A DNA stretch of 64,000 bases from Cornus controversa (lineage: Eukaryota; Streptophyta; Magnoliopsida; Cornales; Cornaceae). The position numbers and the translations under genes are program-made. The DNA lies in contig CM048850.1 in NCBI GenBank assembly GCA_026545225.1, forward strand, positions 8,729,501 to 8,793,500, given 5' to 3'. Shown in pieces: positions 25,401-38,760 of the stretch. Below the pieces are notes generated by a model, which made no database searches, had not been told where the DNA came from, and saw nothing but the letters and a program-made list of their open reading frames with translations. How positions within the stretch are numbered: position 1 is the stretch's first letter; every line of letters starts with the position of its first letter.

Positions 25401-28400
25401 ATGATCCAGATGAGTCCTTTGATTGGTAATAACATGGAAGAATTGTACATCCCATCCACGCGGTTCGCGGGTCCAATTGTTGTCGCTTCCGTCTAGCATC
25501 GAATGGTTCCGATTCGCACCGTTTGTCTTTGGTATTTGGCCTTCACCTCTCTTCGTACTTATTTTGGTTCATCGTATAGTTCCGATTTGCACCGTTCGTC
25601 TCTAGTATTTGGCTTTCTCCTCTCTTTGGAATGACTGGTGAAAGAGATGATTCACTTCAGTCTATTAGTGTGAGATTAGATAGAAAGAATTATTCGTATT
25701 GGAGTTATTTGATGAAAAATTTTCTTACGGGCAAAAAGATGTGGGGTTATATTAGTGAAATTTCAGGTAAACCCAAGGATGAAAAGGTTGAAAATTATGC
25801 AGATCTGTTAAATGTTTGGGAAGCAAATAATTCAAAAATATCACTTGGATCAACAATTCTGTTGAACATTTAATAGGTACACAGTTGGCAAAGGATGAAA
25901 TAGCCAAGGAGGTTTGGGACCATTTGGCAAGACTGTACACACAATCTAACTTCGTAAAACAATATCAGTTAGAATCTGATATTCGAGCCCTTGAACTGAA
26001 AAGTATGAGTCTTCAGGAGTTCTACTTTGCAATGACAGATCTTTGGGACCAGATGGCTCTCACGAAATCAACAGAACTACGAGCATGTACACCGTATATT
26101 GCTCGAAGAGAGGAACAATGACTAGTTCAGTTTTTGATGGCTCTTTAGTTCCTAGTGAATTTTGGGGAGAAGCAGTTCTTACTGCTGTTAACTTAATTAA
26201 TAAGATTCCATCTTCTCACATCTCAGGTTTTATCACCTTTTGAAAAGTTATATGGACATGCTCCTGATTATTCTTCCTTGAAGGTTTTTGGTTGTGCTTG
26301 TTTTGTTCTCCGTCCTCGTGTAAAGCGTAGCAAGTTATCTTCTCGCTCTGCCATTTGTGTTTTTTTCCATTATGGTAAGGGTCAAAAGGGATATCGGTGT
26401 TTTGATCCAGTTACCCATAAACTCTATGTATCTCGTCATGTTTTGTTTCTTGAGCATATACCATTCTTTTCTATTCCTGCTAGTACTCATAACATGACCA
26501 AATCCAACCTCATCCATATTGATCCTTTCTCTGATGATACTGACAATGTATTCTCAAGTCCCATGCACTACAAATACTAACTCACAAAATGTTTCTAGTC
26601 CTCGTGTTCCTATTACTCCTTTTCCTTATCATTTTTCTTGCAGGCTTCGCACTGATAGTTCTGCAGATATTGGTCTTTTGCTCTCTGATACACCTGAAAC
26701 TCCCTCTCTTCCTGTGGCCACCCAAGTAGTTCCTGAGACTGTGGATCCTCCTTCTCGTTATCTTCAACGTACTCGTAAGTCTACTCAATTATCAGATTTT
26801 GTTTATTCCTCTTATTCATATTCTTTTACTTCCTTTTTAGCTTCTATTCACTGTCTCTCTGAGCTTTTATCCCATAAAGAGGCAGTTCTAGATCCTCTTT
26901 GGCAGCAGGCTATGACAGATACATAAGATTTGGTACCGCTACCGTCTGGTAGAAGTATTGGTTCTCATTGGGTTTATAAAATCAAAACCAAGTCTGATGG
27001 GTCAATTGAGTAGTACAAAGCTAGATTGGTTGCCAAGGGGTTTTCTTAGCAGTATGGTATGGATTATGAGTAGACCTTTGCTCCTATTGCAAAAATGACT
27101 ACTGTTCGTACTCTTATTGCAATTGCCTCTATTCATCAGTGGCATATATCTCAGATGGATGTTAAAAATACCTTCTTGAATGGCGATCTTCAAGAAGAAG
27201 TTTACATGATTCCCCCTCCTGGTGTTTCTCATAATTCTGGATATGTTTGCAGGCTCAAGAAAGCTTTATATGGTCTCAAACAAGCACCCCGGGCCTGGTT
27301 TGAGAAGTTCTCTACTTTGATTACCTCTTTTGGTTTTTGTCCAAGTAATCATGATTTAGCTCTCTTTATCAAGAGTACCTCTGCAGGTCGTATTCTTCTT
27401 TCCTTATATGTTGATGACATGATTATTACTGGTGATAATGTTGATGGGATTGCAGTGTTGAAGTCAAAATTAGCTTGACAATTTGAAATGAAGGATTTGG
27501 GCTCTCTTCGCTACTTTCTGGGTATTGAAGTAGCATTCTCTCCAAAGGGCTATCTTCTATATCAGTCAAAGTACACAGCTGACATCCTTGAGCGTGCTCA
27601 CCTCACTGATACTAGGACTGCTGATACTCCTCTTGAGCCTAATGTTCGATATTCTCCTTCTGATGGTACCCCTTTGCCAGATCCTACTTTATATCGTACT
27701 ATTGTTGGTAGCCTGGTATATCTCATTATTACACGTCCAGATATTCCATATGCTGATCACATTGTTAGTCAGTCACATTGTTAGTAAGTTTGTTGCTTCC
27801 CCAACTACAGTTCAATGGATTGTTGTTCTTCGTATCCTTTGGCATCTTCTAGGCACTCTCTTTCAGAGTCTTTTACTTCCATCGACCTTTTCTTTGGAGT
27901 TGCGTGCATACTCAGATGTTGATTGGGCTGGTGATCCAATAGATCGCAAGTCTATAATTGGTTTTTGTATATTTTTGGGTGATTCTCTTATTTTTTGGAA
28001 GAGTAAGAAACAGACTGTCGTTTCTAGATATTCCACAGAAGCTGAGTATCGTGCTATGGTATCTATTACCACTGAGATAGTTTGGTTACGTTGGTTGCTT
28101 GCAGATATGGGTGTTTCTCTATCTCATCCCATTCCTATACATTGTGACAACAAGAGTGCTATTCAGATTGCTCACAAATCATTTTTTCATGAGTGAACCA
28201 AGCACATTGAGATTGACTTTCATCACACTCGACATCACCTTAAGCATGGCACTATTACTTTGCTTGTTGTCACTTCTTCCATGCAGCTTGTAGACTTGTT
28301 TACAAAGTCACATCCTATTCTGTGTTTTCGTTTTTTGGTTGGCAAACTCTCGATGCTTTTAGCAGCCGCATCGTGAGTCTGAGGGGGGGATATTATAGTT

Positions 28401-31400
28401 ATTATATTTAATACGGGTAGAATAGTCTTTTACTTTATCTTGTTTGTAAGACTATATATTCTCTTTATTAGGCTTTCATATTTGTAACTTTGCATTTAGA
28501 TTGTAATAGAAACCCTAGCCCCTTTTTTTATCTCTTCTCTCTCTTTGCAATTCTCACATACTCGTCTTGCCTCACAAAATAAACATGTCACATGGTTCCG
28601 CATCTCTGCTTAGCACATCTTTAAACATGCTATATATAATTAAAGCGACTTCACGATGGATGTTTTTTTCTCTTCTTTTTTTTTTCGTCTTCCATTATTT
28701 CTCTTGGCAAGACTAGAAGAGGTTCAACAAGTAGAATATTACCATTTATCTGACAAGCCATGTAATTGTCAAGGATTTCATCCACCCACGAAAAAACAAA
28801 AACATTTAGCTCATGAATGAAAGTTTTCTTCCATATGCAAAAATAATTAGAAGAATAATATTCTATGGTAACAGAAATGATCAAGTGTACTGTAGGTGCT
28901 AACAGAGGAATGGAGCTTCAAATGACTCTATTCTAAGGGAAGAAAACATAATAATAATAAACAGAATTAGGAAAACTATAACACTTAGCTAATTCAGCAT
29001 AATTTCATAAGCACTAAGAAACATACCAAGGGTGTATAGAGGCAAAAGTTTAAGTGCCTCCGGAAGAATAAGTTGTCCAGACGATGATACTGTAGCACAA
29101 AATTTGCGATATGAATGCAGGATGTTGATGCAAAGATTTGTCACTTGTTCCCTGATTTGCACCAATGCACTCGAAGGAATATCACTTGCCGCTGCAGATA
29201 AGGCCAAATAATTAGTATAATAAGTATCCTCTTCCGAGAAAAGGGGGAAATGACACTATTAGCTCTCAAACCATTAGAAGATAGACTACCAATGGAGAAG
29301 AACTGCTGGCCCAAAAAAAAGTAACCAAAATTTTTTTTGGACAAAGTGCATACTTTTGGTATACATTCACAATTTAATGCTGGTGGATGCAAGTGAGAGA
29401 GAACATCATAAACAGGGTGGATGCACACAATACAGACACAGAAGTGACAAAGCAAAAGCATTAAGTGCGTGAGACAATCAATTACCTTGCTTCAAGAAAC
29501 AAGCGAATTGGGTGTCTAAGTCAGCCAAGCGGAATAGACTACTCAACATACTTGTGCATGGCAGCGATAAGGTAGAAATTCGTATTCTTCTTTCGCCAAA
29601 CACAGTGGTGTAGAGAAGAGCACACTAGACATCAAAGTGCAAAAAGTACCCGAAAGCTTAGCCATTTTCTCAATACCAGAATAATTACAGGAAGCTTAAC
29701 TATTAAAAGGAAACACGATATAAAATCTGCAAACTGCATAAAGATTACAAACAGAAAATTGATTCTACCTGAAAAGCACATTCTGAGCCATCCTGCAATT
29801 TATTGTCATGTTTTAAGGTTACCATAATAGTTTTGTCACAGTCGATCTGCTCAAAAGAAACGCTTAATTAGAGAGGGGAAAAAAGTTCATACAATGAATG
29901 AACCAAAAACCATTAAATCCCAATCAAACATCCTGCAGTAGCAAAAAGAGAGGAAACAAGGGTAAAGAAAAAGCAAGTGTAAAACAGCAATAATAAAGCA
30001 ATTTGTTTGCATGGGGTCAACCTCAGGAGAAGAGACCAAATACAAGAATGGAATCTCTCAAATAAAGTGTTCATAACATACTACACACTTGCGACAAGTG
30101 ACTACCATACTAAAACATACTGAATCAGATTATTCTGATCTACACTGCTCATTATTATTCATCAAGTTCCTTATTATTCTTCTTACTGATTTTCTGCCTG
30201 AAACAATGTTGAAGAAAGAAAATAGCAATACTTGTATAAACCATAACCCTCTTGAAAGCCACTACAGCACTTTTCCATACTAGAATGGCAATGAACACAA
30301 CTCAATGACACATAAACAAGGGGTACAGATGTATCCACATATATCAGATCACCAAATTCGTGACTAATAAAGTTAAAAACTACGATCCAATCATACTTTA
30401 TTCAGTTGACAGCCTCTAAAAATTTATTTAAAAAAAGACCTTAAGGAGAGAGAGAGAGAGGCCACTATTTTCTCACATTATCTTAAGTTGGGCAGCACAG
30501 TAACAGAAAAAACCAGGAACTTGCTTAATAACTCATTTCAGACATTTGTCCCAGCTGCTAATATTTGGTAACACAATTCTTTTACAAATAAACACATTCC
30601 TATCTATAGAAAACAAAGTTATGGACTATGGGACAAGGAGGCTCATAGCCATCCAGTTTGGCAAAACTTTAATCAAGCATATATTCCAGTCTAGAAAAGA
30701 GTATTACATTAGATATTAAATGGGGCTAACGTTTAACATAAATATATTGTAGTAAATAGATAGTGTGGTTTGTATCATATAATCCCAGTATCTCAGATAA
30801 TATTTAGAATGCGCTTGAAATGAACCAAATTTTAAGCATCAGACTAGTTTATTATTCCCATGGTTTAACGATATTCAATACAGAAGGGAAGACTGAGAAG
30901 CAACATTCGGTAATACATGAATGAGCAGGTATCTCGTAAAAGATGTACTAACCGAGGGTAGGTCAACATCTGTTGGAATGCGTTTACAAAAGTTTCCGGA
31001 GTCTTCTTGAACTTGAAGTCCCTACAAAGAGAAAAATGTTAACCAAATAATAGTGGAATATGTTTTCTTAACAAGTATTTTCCAATTCTACAAGAATATT
31101 AAAAGAGCTATTAATATTTTTAAAGTGGATCAATGACAGAAAAAGTTCAGTATTAAGAGAACTCGCCTGACTACATCTTATACGCATCACAGCCTCAAAA
31201 CCTTGAGGTCTTGTCACATTCCATCGAAGATCATTGTAAAGCTTGGCAGGATCAGAAAGAGCGGAGAAAGGATAATAATAATAAACCTGGAAGAAGATGA
31301 TTACGAGTCAGCCATCTGTAAGCACCTAATAGGACACATGTCTTGGTAAAAGTGGACCAGGACACAACAATTAGTCCTAACTTGATATATACAAGTCCAT

Positions 31401-34400
31401 TCTGTTGCTTCAATGATTGTAACGCATCCTCATGGATGTAGATATTTGAAAGAAAAAAGAAGAGAACAGACACTAAATTCCATAGACATTGAGTCAGATT
31501 CCACGTGGTTCACCAGAATCCACATCAACTGTCATGCGTGACTATTTCCGGAAAACATTTCACAATGACAGCCATGCTATTCTTGAAAGATACCAGAATA
31601 TGGGAATCCAAATGGATCATTGAGAATACGAACATGCAAAGGGGAGAAATTTTCTCTTCCCAAAATGATATTATACAGCAACAAGTTGATGTGTCTTCAA
31701 ACGATGCAACTGGAGTTGATTTTACTAATGATAGAAATGTTCACCTTTAAAAATCATGCAAGTGTTAGTCGCAGGACTATAGCAAGTAAATATTCATGTT
31801 AAATTCAACAAAATTCTGAAAACACGAGTCAGACTTCTTTTCAGTCATACCAAAAACTCAATTTTGAGACAAAAACAAAATAAAAAAATTGTTGCTGAAA
31901 ATGTTGCATGAGATGATTTGTCCTTCCCCTCCCTCTCCCGAAAAAGAAAAAAAAAAAATAACATCTGAAAATTTGATAAATCGGGACAGTTGCACCTATG
32001 AAAAGGTCTTTTTTTTTTTTTTCGATTTTCTGTTAGCTCACTAATTTCATTTAAAATTTGGCAAAATTGATCTTTTTGCGGGTACACTAGAGATTTGGCA
32101 GTATATAAACACTTTATGTATGAGTAGCAAGGATGGCTTGATTGAAGAAAAATAAAACAAGATGAGACAAGCAAAAGTCAATAGTTGACTGAGCATTTTT
32201 TCCCCAACAATTTGAGATTGGCCACATGAATACTGTTCTGTCGTTCCGCTCCATCTAGGTCCATAACCAATTTCATTTCATTTTATCTCTGAACGGTGCC
32301 GCTTTAGGTGAATAGTTGACTGAGCAGTTTTTTCCCAACAATTTGAGATTGGCCACATGAATACTGTTTTGTCATTCCGCTCCATCTAGGACCATAACCA
32401 ATTTCATTTCATTTTATCTCCGAATCGTGCAACTTTAGGTGCCTCACGACTGTGTTCATTCTAATTTATCCTCTCTTGTCTTGCCACATACCCATCTCAA
32501 CACAGCCAAGTTCATTTTATGAATATGTTGTTCCTTAGCCGTCCAATATTCTAAACTTTAGACTAGTCTAACAACTGTTTTATAAAATTTCTTTCAATTT
32601 TCGAAGAACACAATATGCCACAAGCACTCCTCTTTTTTATGCATATTTCCTTGATTTTATGATCAACATCATATCTATTATTGAGACATTGTTTTTAAAG
32701 CCATTATTTCCTTAATTCTATGATTAACATCATTTCCATTATTGAGACATTGTTTTTAAAGCCATTATTCCTTAATTCTATGATTAACATCATTTCCATT
32801 ATTGAGACATTATTTTTAATGCCATTATGTGGTTAAGAAAGCAATACTTCTCCAAGAAGCCTACTGTAGATGGAAACTCTTACGAAAGTGACTTTGACAA
32901 TTTATTCTGATTAAGAACAGTATAAAGTAAGTCTCAGAATGTGTAACATTCAGTAAGATACTTAGGACCAGCTTAGAGTTCCATAAATGAGAAAGTCACA
33001 GCATGTTCCAGCAAGCAGGCTCTCTTAAAATAAGGGTAGCATATAAAAGAAACAAATCTAAATGCCATGTATTTTTGCACTGCAGACAATCATGAAAGGA
33101 TCGCTCACACGAAATAAATACGCAATATGCTTTTCAATAATAGTTGTTAGGACTAGGGACGGACGCTTGAGGACTAACAATTCACAACTTATATTTACAA
33201 CACATGCCAGAACAGTAAATGTGTCCTTGAAAATGCAAGTGCATTATTGAAAATACCTGGCCTCCAGTAGTTCTTGGGATGGCAGAGATAGAAGCAACAT
33301 CTACATAAGTTTGAGTAGTAATGAATACATCCACACAGACCTGAATATGTTGATATAAAGAATTAGCATTGGTTTAATATAATTTCTACGACTTATCAAA
33401 CAAATAATAATAATTTCCACCATAGATCCCAACAAACAATCATGGTGAGTTTTCAGCATCATACATAATCAGGAAAAAAACAAAAAACAAAAAATTTCAA
33501 ATGTCACCTGGTACTCAGCAAGTTCAACAGCCATTGTCTTTAAAGTTTTGTCCACTGGTTGGAGTTGATGATGCAAAAATCCGCCTCGATCTGGTCAAAC
33601 GCCCACCTGTGAAAAAGACAAGAGAAGTGTGATCGAAAGGGCACCGGTGCAGTGCCGGCCGAACACGCTCCGACGACCAAGTTAGAAATCGGAATGGTGT
33701 TTCAAGGGATCTAGAGGAACTCAGAGGGTATTTTTTGCGTACCTGGCCTATGAACCGCCCCTGTATCTATATCAGTGAAAACGAAGCCGTGTCATAGTAT
33801 GGGACTACCTCTTGGAGATAGAGAAGTCCTGGTAAAAATAGACTTTCTGTCCATATCAGCTTGGGCCCATCATTTACGCTACACGTTTCATCCTTTTAGT
33901 CAACCACTCTATCAGATGCCCCCTGTTCATGAGGGTCAAATGCTGGGTCTTATGAACACTTTGGATTACTGATTGGGCTTCTCTATCGTACAAATAAACA
34001 TTTTTCCCTTCCTTTCTTTTCTTTTCTTTCTTTTTTTTTTTCTTTTTTTTCTTCGCGTGGCCCGGGTGGGCCCGGCCGCTGCCCGGCCAAGGCCGGGCAG
34101 CGCCCGGCCTTGGCCGGCGCCTGTGAAAAAGACAAGAGAAGTGTGATCGAAAGGGCACCGGTGCAGTGCCGGCCGAACACGCTCCGACGACCAAGTTAGA
34201 AATCGGAATGGTGTTTCAAGGGATCTAGAGGAACTCAGAGGGTATTTTTTGCGTACCTGGCCTATGAACCGCCCCTGTATTTATATCAGTGAAAACGAAG
34301 CCGTGTCATAGTATGGGACTACCTCTTGGAGATAGAGAAGTCCTGGTAAAAATAGACTTTCTGTCCATATCAGCTTGGGCCCATCATTTACGCTACACGT

Positions 34401-37400
34401 TTCATCCTTTTAGTCAACCACTCTATCAGGAGTAATTTATGGACTTCCTGAAATTCAATAATAAAAACATCACTTAAGCACATAAACAACAATACTATTT
34501 TACTTTTGAACTAATTGATGTCATCTTCACCATGAAAGCTGCAGAAGCACCAAAATAACAAAAAATAGATCCATATATACTAATAGAAAGAGAAGGAATA
34601 AGAACAGTACAGGGGAAAAAAAAGAAAAAAAAAAAGAAGAAGAGGCTCCACAGGGTTCAACCGATTGAGCCATCAATCGACACCTTATGGGAACTTCTCA
34701 TCAAACGAGGCATGCTAGATTTCAAAATAGACTTTTCCTGTAACATCTTGACCGATTGACCATTTGATCGATGCTCACTGTTTTGTAAAACTTCCTGCTT
34801 TGAAATTCATTTTGAAATCTGTGACCAAAACTCCAATTTCATGAATAAGATTAAAACATAATTTTTGAGGCTTCTAAGGATCATATCTAGGTCATAATTG
34901 GCCTCTATGGTTTGCCCTAGATGTGTGAATGAGTCTTGAGACATCAGGTGTTCTTCGTTGATCTTCATCTCTATCTTCTTTTGAGTATGGCCTCTATGGT
35001 TTGCCCTAGATCTGTGAACAAGTCTTGAGAGATTAGCCAGTTAAGGATTGGGTTATTCCTTGGGAAGCATTAGCCTGAGGCTATGAGTGAGGAATGCGAG
35101 TTTGGACTACCAAAAAGCGAAGTTCCTTATGCACATGATGTTGTCAGGTTTATTGAAAGGGGGTTTGTTGACACACTTTCGTTAATTTGAAAGTGGATTG
35201 GTTATCGTTTTGATCTTTCTTGAACTAGTTTGGGAGATAGTTGTTGTTGTGATGGTTAACAGTATGATGATTGCACTACAGCATTGGCGATGTTGGACAT
35301 AGTTTGAGGTGTACCAGTAGCTGGATGTTTTGTGGAAAGCAGAGTGAGGTACTATGGTGATAACCAAAAGCCTCGTTGGTTAAGGAGTGAAAGCCGAGTA
35401 TTGGAGACCGACAAGTTGATAGCTTTATCGGTGGTAAAAGGGAGCTAGGAGAGGTCACTAAAGGTTTTGTGACAACACTCGGGAACTTGGAGTATGTTTT
35501 TAATTTCGAGGACAAAATTCCTTGAAGGTGAGGAGGTTGTAGAGACTAGGTCCAATTTTGACCGGTTTTCTTTTTTCTTCATCATTTTCGTCATAAATGA
35601 GTTTTAAATGATGTTATTGCTGTTTTAAAGGTGGGAAACATGTTTGAGAACTTGTTTAGAGGTTCTGGGAAGTTTTGGGAGTGTTTGGTAAAATTTGAGA
35701 ATTTTGGATCGGGGAGGCCCGGAATGCGGGTTAGGTGGGCCCAAGAATCTGAATTTTTTTTGAAAAAATATTATTTTTGCTTTTAGACCAAATGAAATGT
35801 TTAAGGAGTTAAGGAAGCGATTTCGAAGCCGTAGCCGCTTTCGAAATCGAAAATAGAGATCGGGAAGGTACGTTAAGTGGTTCGGGGGCATTTTGGTCAT
35901 TTCGCGTCCTATATATTATAAATATCTATTGGCTGAGACTTTCAGCCATTTGCACACACAACAAGAATAGCCGGCCATTACTCTCTCCCTCTGCCTCTTC
36001 ACCTTCTCTCTTCATTTCAGAGGCTTGGAACTTGGATTCAGAAGTTCCCGAAGAAGGGTAAAGTGTTCTACGCGGCAAGAGCTTCGGTTTGAACCAAACA
36101 AAAGCTGATTAGGAAGAAGTTGGAGCTTGGGGATTTCTAGGGTTTTGGCTACAAAGTCTCCAAAGTTGAGGTAGGAGAGTCTTCTCCTTCCTTTCATCGA
36201 TTCCTTAGGATTTCTAGTGGTTTATAATTGTGTTAGCATGATCTAGAGAGGTAGTAAGTGGTAGCTTTGAATTCCTTTCTTGTATATGCATGCTAAGAGT
36301 GTTCTTCATATGATGTATGTGAGGCATATTGGTTTTATGCATGTTAAATTTGAGCTTATGTGCCATCTATATAAAATATATGATGTATTTGACATGTATA
36401 AGTGTTATGCATGAGAATTGGTGAATTTGACATGTTATTTATAGCCTAAATGTGTCTCTAACACTGGTTGTGTGAGTACGTATGTTGTATGTGTTGAGTT
36501 AAGGAGCATGAGATTCATTAGGGTTACTTTTGAGCCATTACTTGAGTATGTGCATTTTGAATGCCATGTGTTTGAAAAAATGCATCAAAGGAATAGTTTT
36601 TCATGTTAATGCATTTGATGATGTTTGTGGATGAAATTGCGTGCATTGTAGAGTGTGGGTTGTGTATGTTTAGCATATGATACACTAGGTAGGAAGTGGG
36701 ATGAGTCTTGAAAACGTTGATGTATGATATTGGATACACACATGTTCTGTGGTGAGATTGTGTCTCCAATTGGCAGATTTCACTTGGCGACAAAATAGAT
36801 TCTCTCTCTCAATTGACATATTTCAATTGATGAGGACCCTTGGTGGTTTGTGAGGTTGACAGATTTCAATAAGTGATAATCTTGGTGGTTTGTAAGGTGT
36901 ACAGATTTCAGTTGTAATACTCTCGAAATTAGTAGAATTTAAGCGTTTGAGTCGATGGTTTAAGTTTGGCTCATGAATTGTGAATTCATGTAGAGGGTTT
37001 TGGTTTGTGAAGTAAAGTGGATGTTGTGTTGTTTTTTTGTGTTTACGCATGGTTAATTGAAACCTTGTTATTTTGTTGCATAATTGTATTGTTGATAGCA
37101 TGAGCATTGTGAGCATGCCATGTAGTGTAGGGATGCCATGATTGCATATCATGTAGGTCGGTGTCGGGTCGATGCTTAGGCGGGTTTGGTCATCTCTGCT
37201 GGGCGCAGTCGTATGCTCACTTCTTTCCCCCAAACCTTTTTCAGATAAGACACCAATGGAGGATGATGCTTAGATTGGTTCGTGGTAGCGGTTTGATGTT
37301 CATTTTGGATATTGTATATATGGCTATCCATGCCGGCTTGTGGCATGCGATTTTGTTGTAATTATAGTTGAATTATGAATATGTAACTTGCCTTCTCATT

Positions 37401-38713
37401 TGAATCCTTTTATGTGTGATTATTGAGGATGGCTTTTGGATATTGAGAATATATTCAATGGAGAGTAAACTTTGGGAAAAGTACTTGTTTATAAGAATGC
37501 ATGTAAAGATGTATCGTTCCTTTAAATTGAAGTGTTGAGGACTCGAGGAAAAACTTGTCTAAGTGTGTGTTTTTGGTTTACCTTATGAAATGTATGGATT
37601 GTAGCATCTATGAGGGATAAATGTATAGATTTTTTCAAGTTTTAATCATGTATAAGCTTGAGTATGAGTTGATGAATTGATGGGATGCATTTAGACTTGG
37701 TTTAAATAGGTTTTGGGATTTCTGGGAACTTTCGGTCGCCTAGTTCTCTGCGGCAGCCGACTGAAAGTGTGAGATCCCAAACATTTCAAATTGGGAATCT
37801 GTTTTAGACGACTAGAGGAGGGCTTCAGCCGGCCAAAAGCATCTTTTTGGATGATTGAAACTACTCTCTAGCCGATCGACAGAGTTGGTAAACTGGAGGT
37901 CAGCTGTACTAGGTTTCAGCTGACCGAAGAAGGTTCCAGCCGACCGAAACTAGGTTGACTGGAATTTCATAAAACTTGGAATGGGAATGAGTATGTGAGG
38001 ATGTATAGACTAGAGTGGGACCTATTTAGACGGGTAATGATGAGTATACGCATAATTGACCATGTGCGTAATGATAACTTCCGCAGTTGTATGGTATTGA
38101 TGTTGATTCTCACCGTTCACCCCCATTTCTTGTGCCCTTCCTGGGTGTTGGAAATCGGGGTGTGACAAATCAGGCTTTATTTCTTGCTACTATGTCAAGT
38201 TCATCTACCTTATTTTTAAATATCCACTTAATTCTTACAACATTTATATCTTTAGACCTAAGAACTAATGTCCAAACATCATTCTTTTACCATCCCAAGC
38301 CGAGACAATAGAACAAAGGCCCGACCATCTAACCGATCCAACCAGCAGAGGAAAAGGTGGTGCCTAATGAACTGTTGAAGTTCCTCTTGCATTGAGTTTG
38401 TCGAATATCACTACTCCCTAAGGCTTCTTCAACATTCTTAGGCTCACCAATTGCTATCACTTGGATGATCTCTATGGACTTTATCTGAGGCTTTTAATCT
38501 CTTTTCAGGTACATTAACTGGAGTAAATATTTCAATGTCACAATAGATGATGAGAACTTCAATAAAGATGATAATAAAGATAAAGATCCTCTCTATCTCT
38601 TAGATACACCTCTTTCGCTATCCAAATTTGTAGATAGCTTGAGGCTTTAGTTTTTGTGTAGTTTCTCGGGCCGCGTCCCCCCTTTGGACGTTCTTCAATG
38701 AAATTCTTGTCAA

Positions 38714-38760
<47 letters not shown>

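Noticed and set aside
33608-34428. Simple 307-bp tandem duplication in SEC24
   Set aside because: Perfect ACTCC duplications, TG...CA ends, and clean exon sequence after leaving out the insert show a transposon insertion instead.
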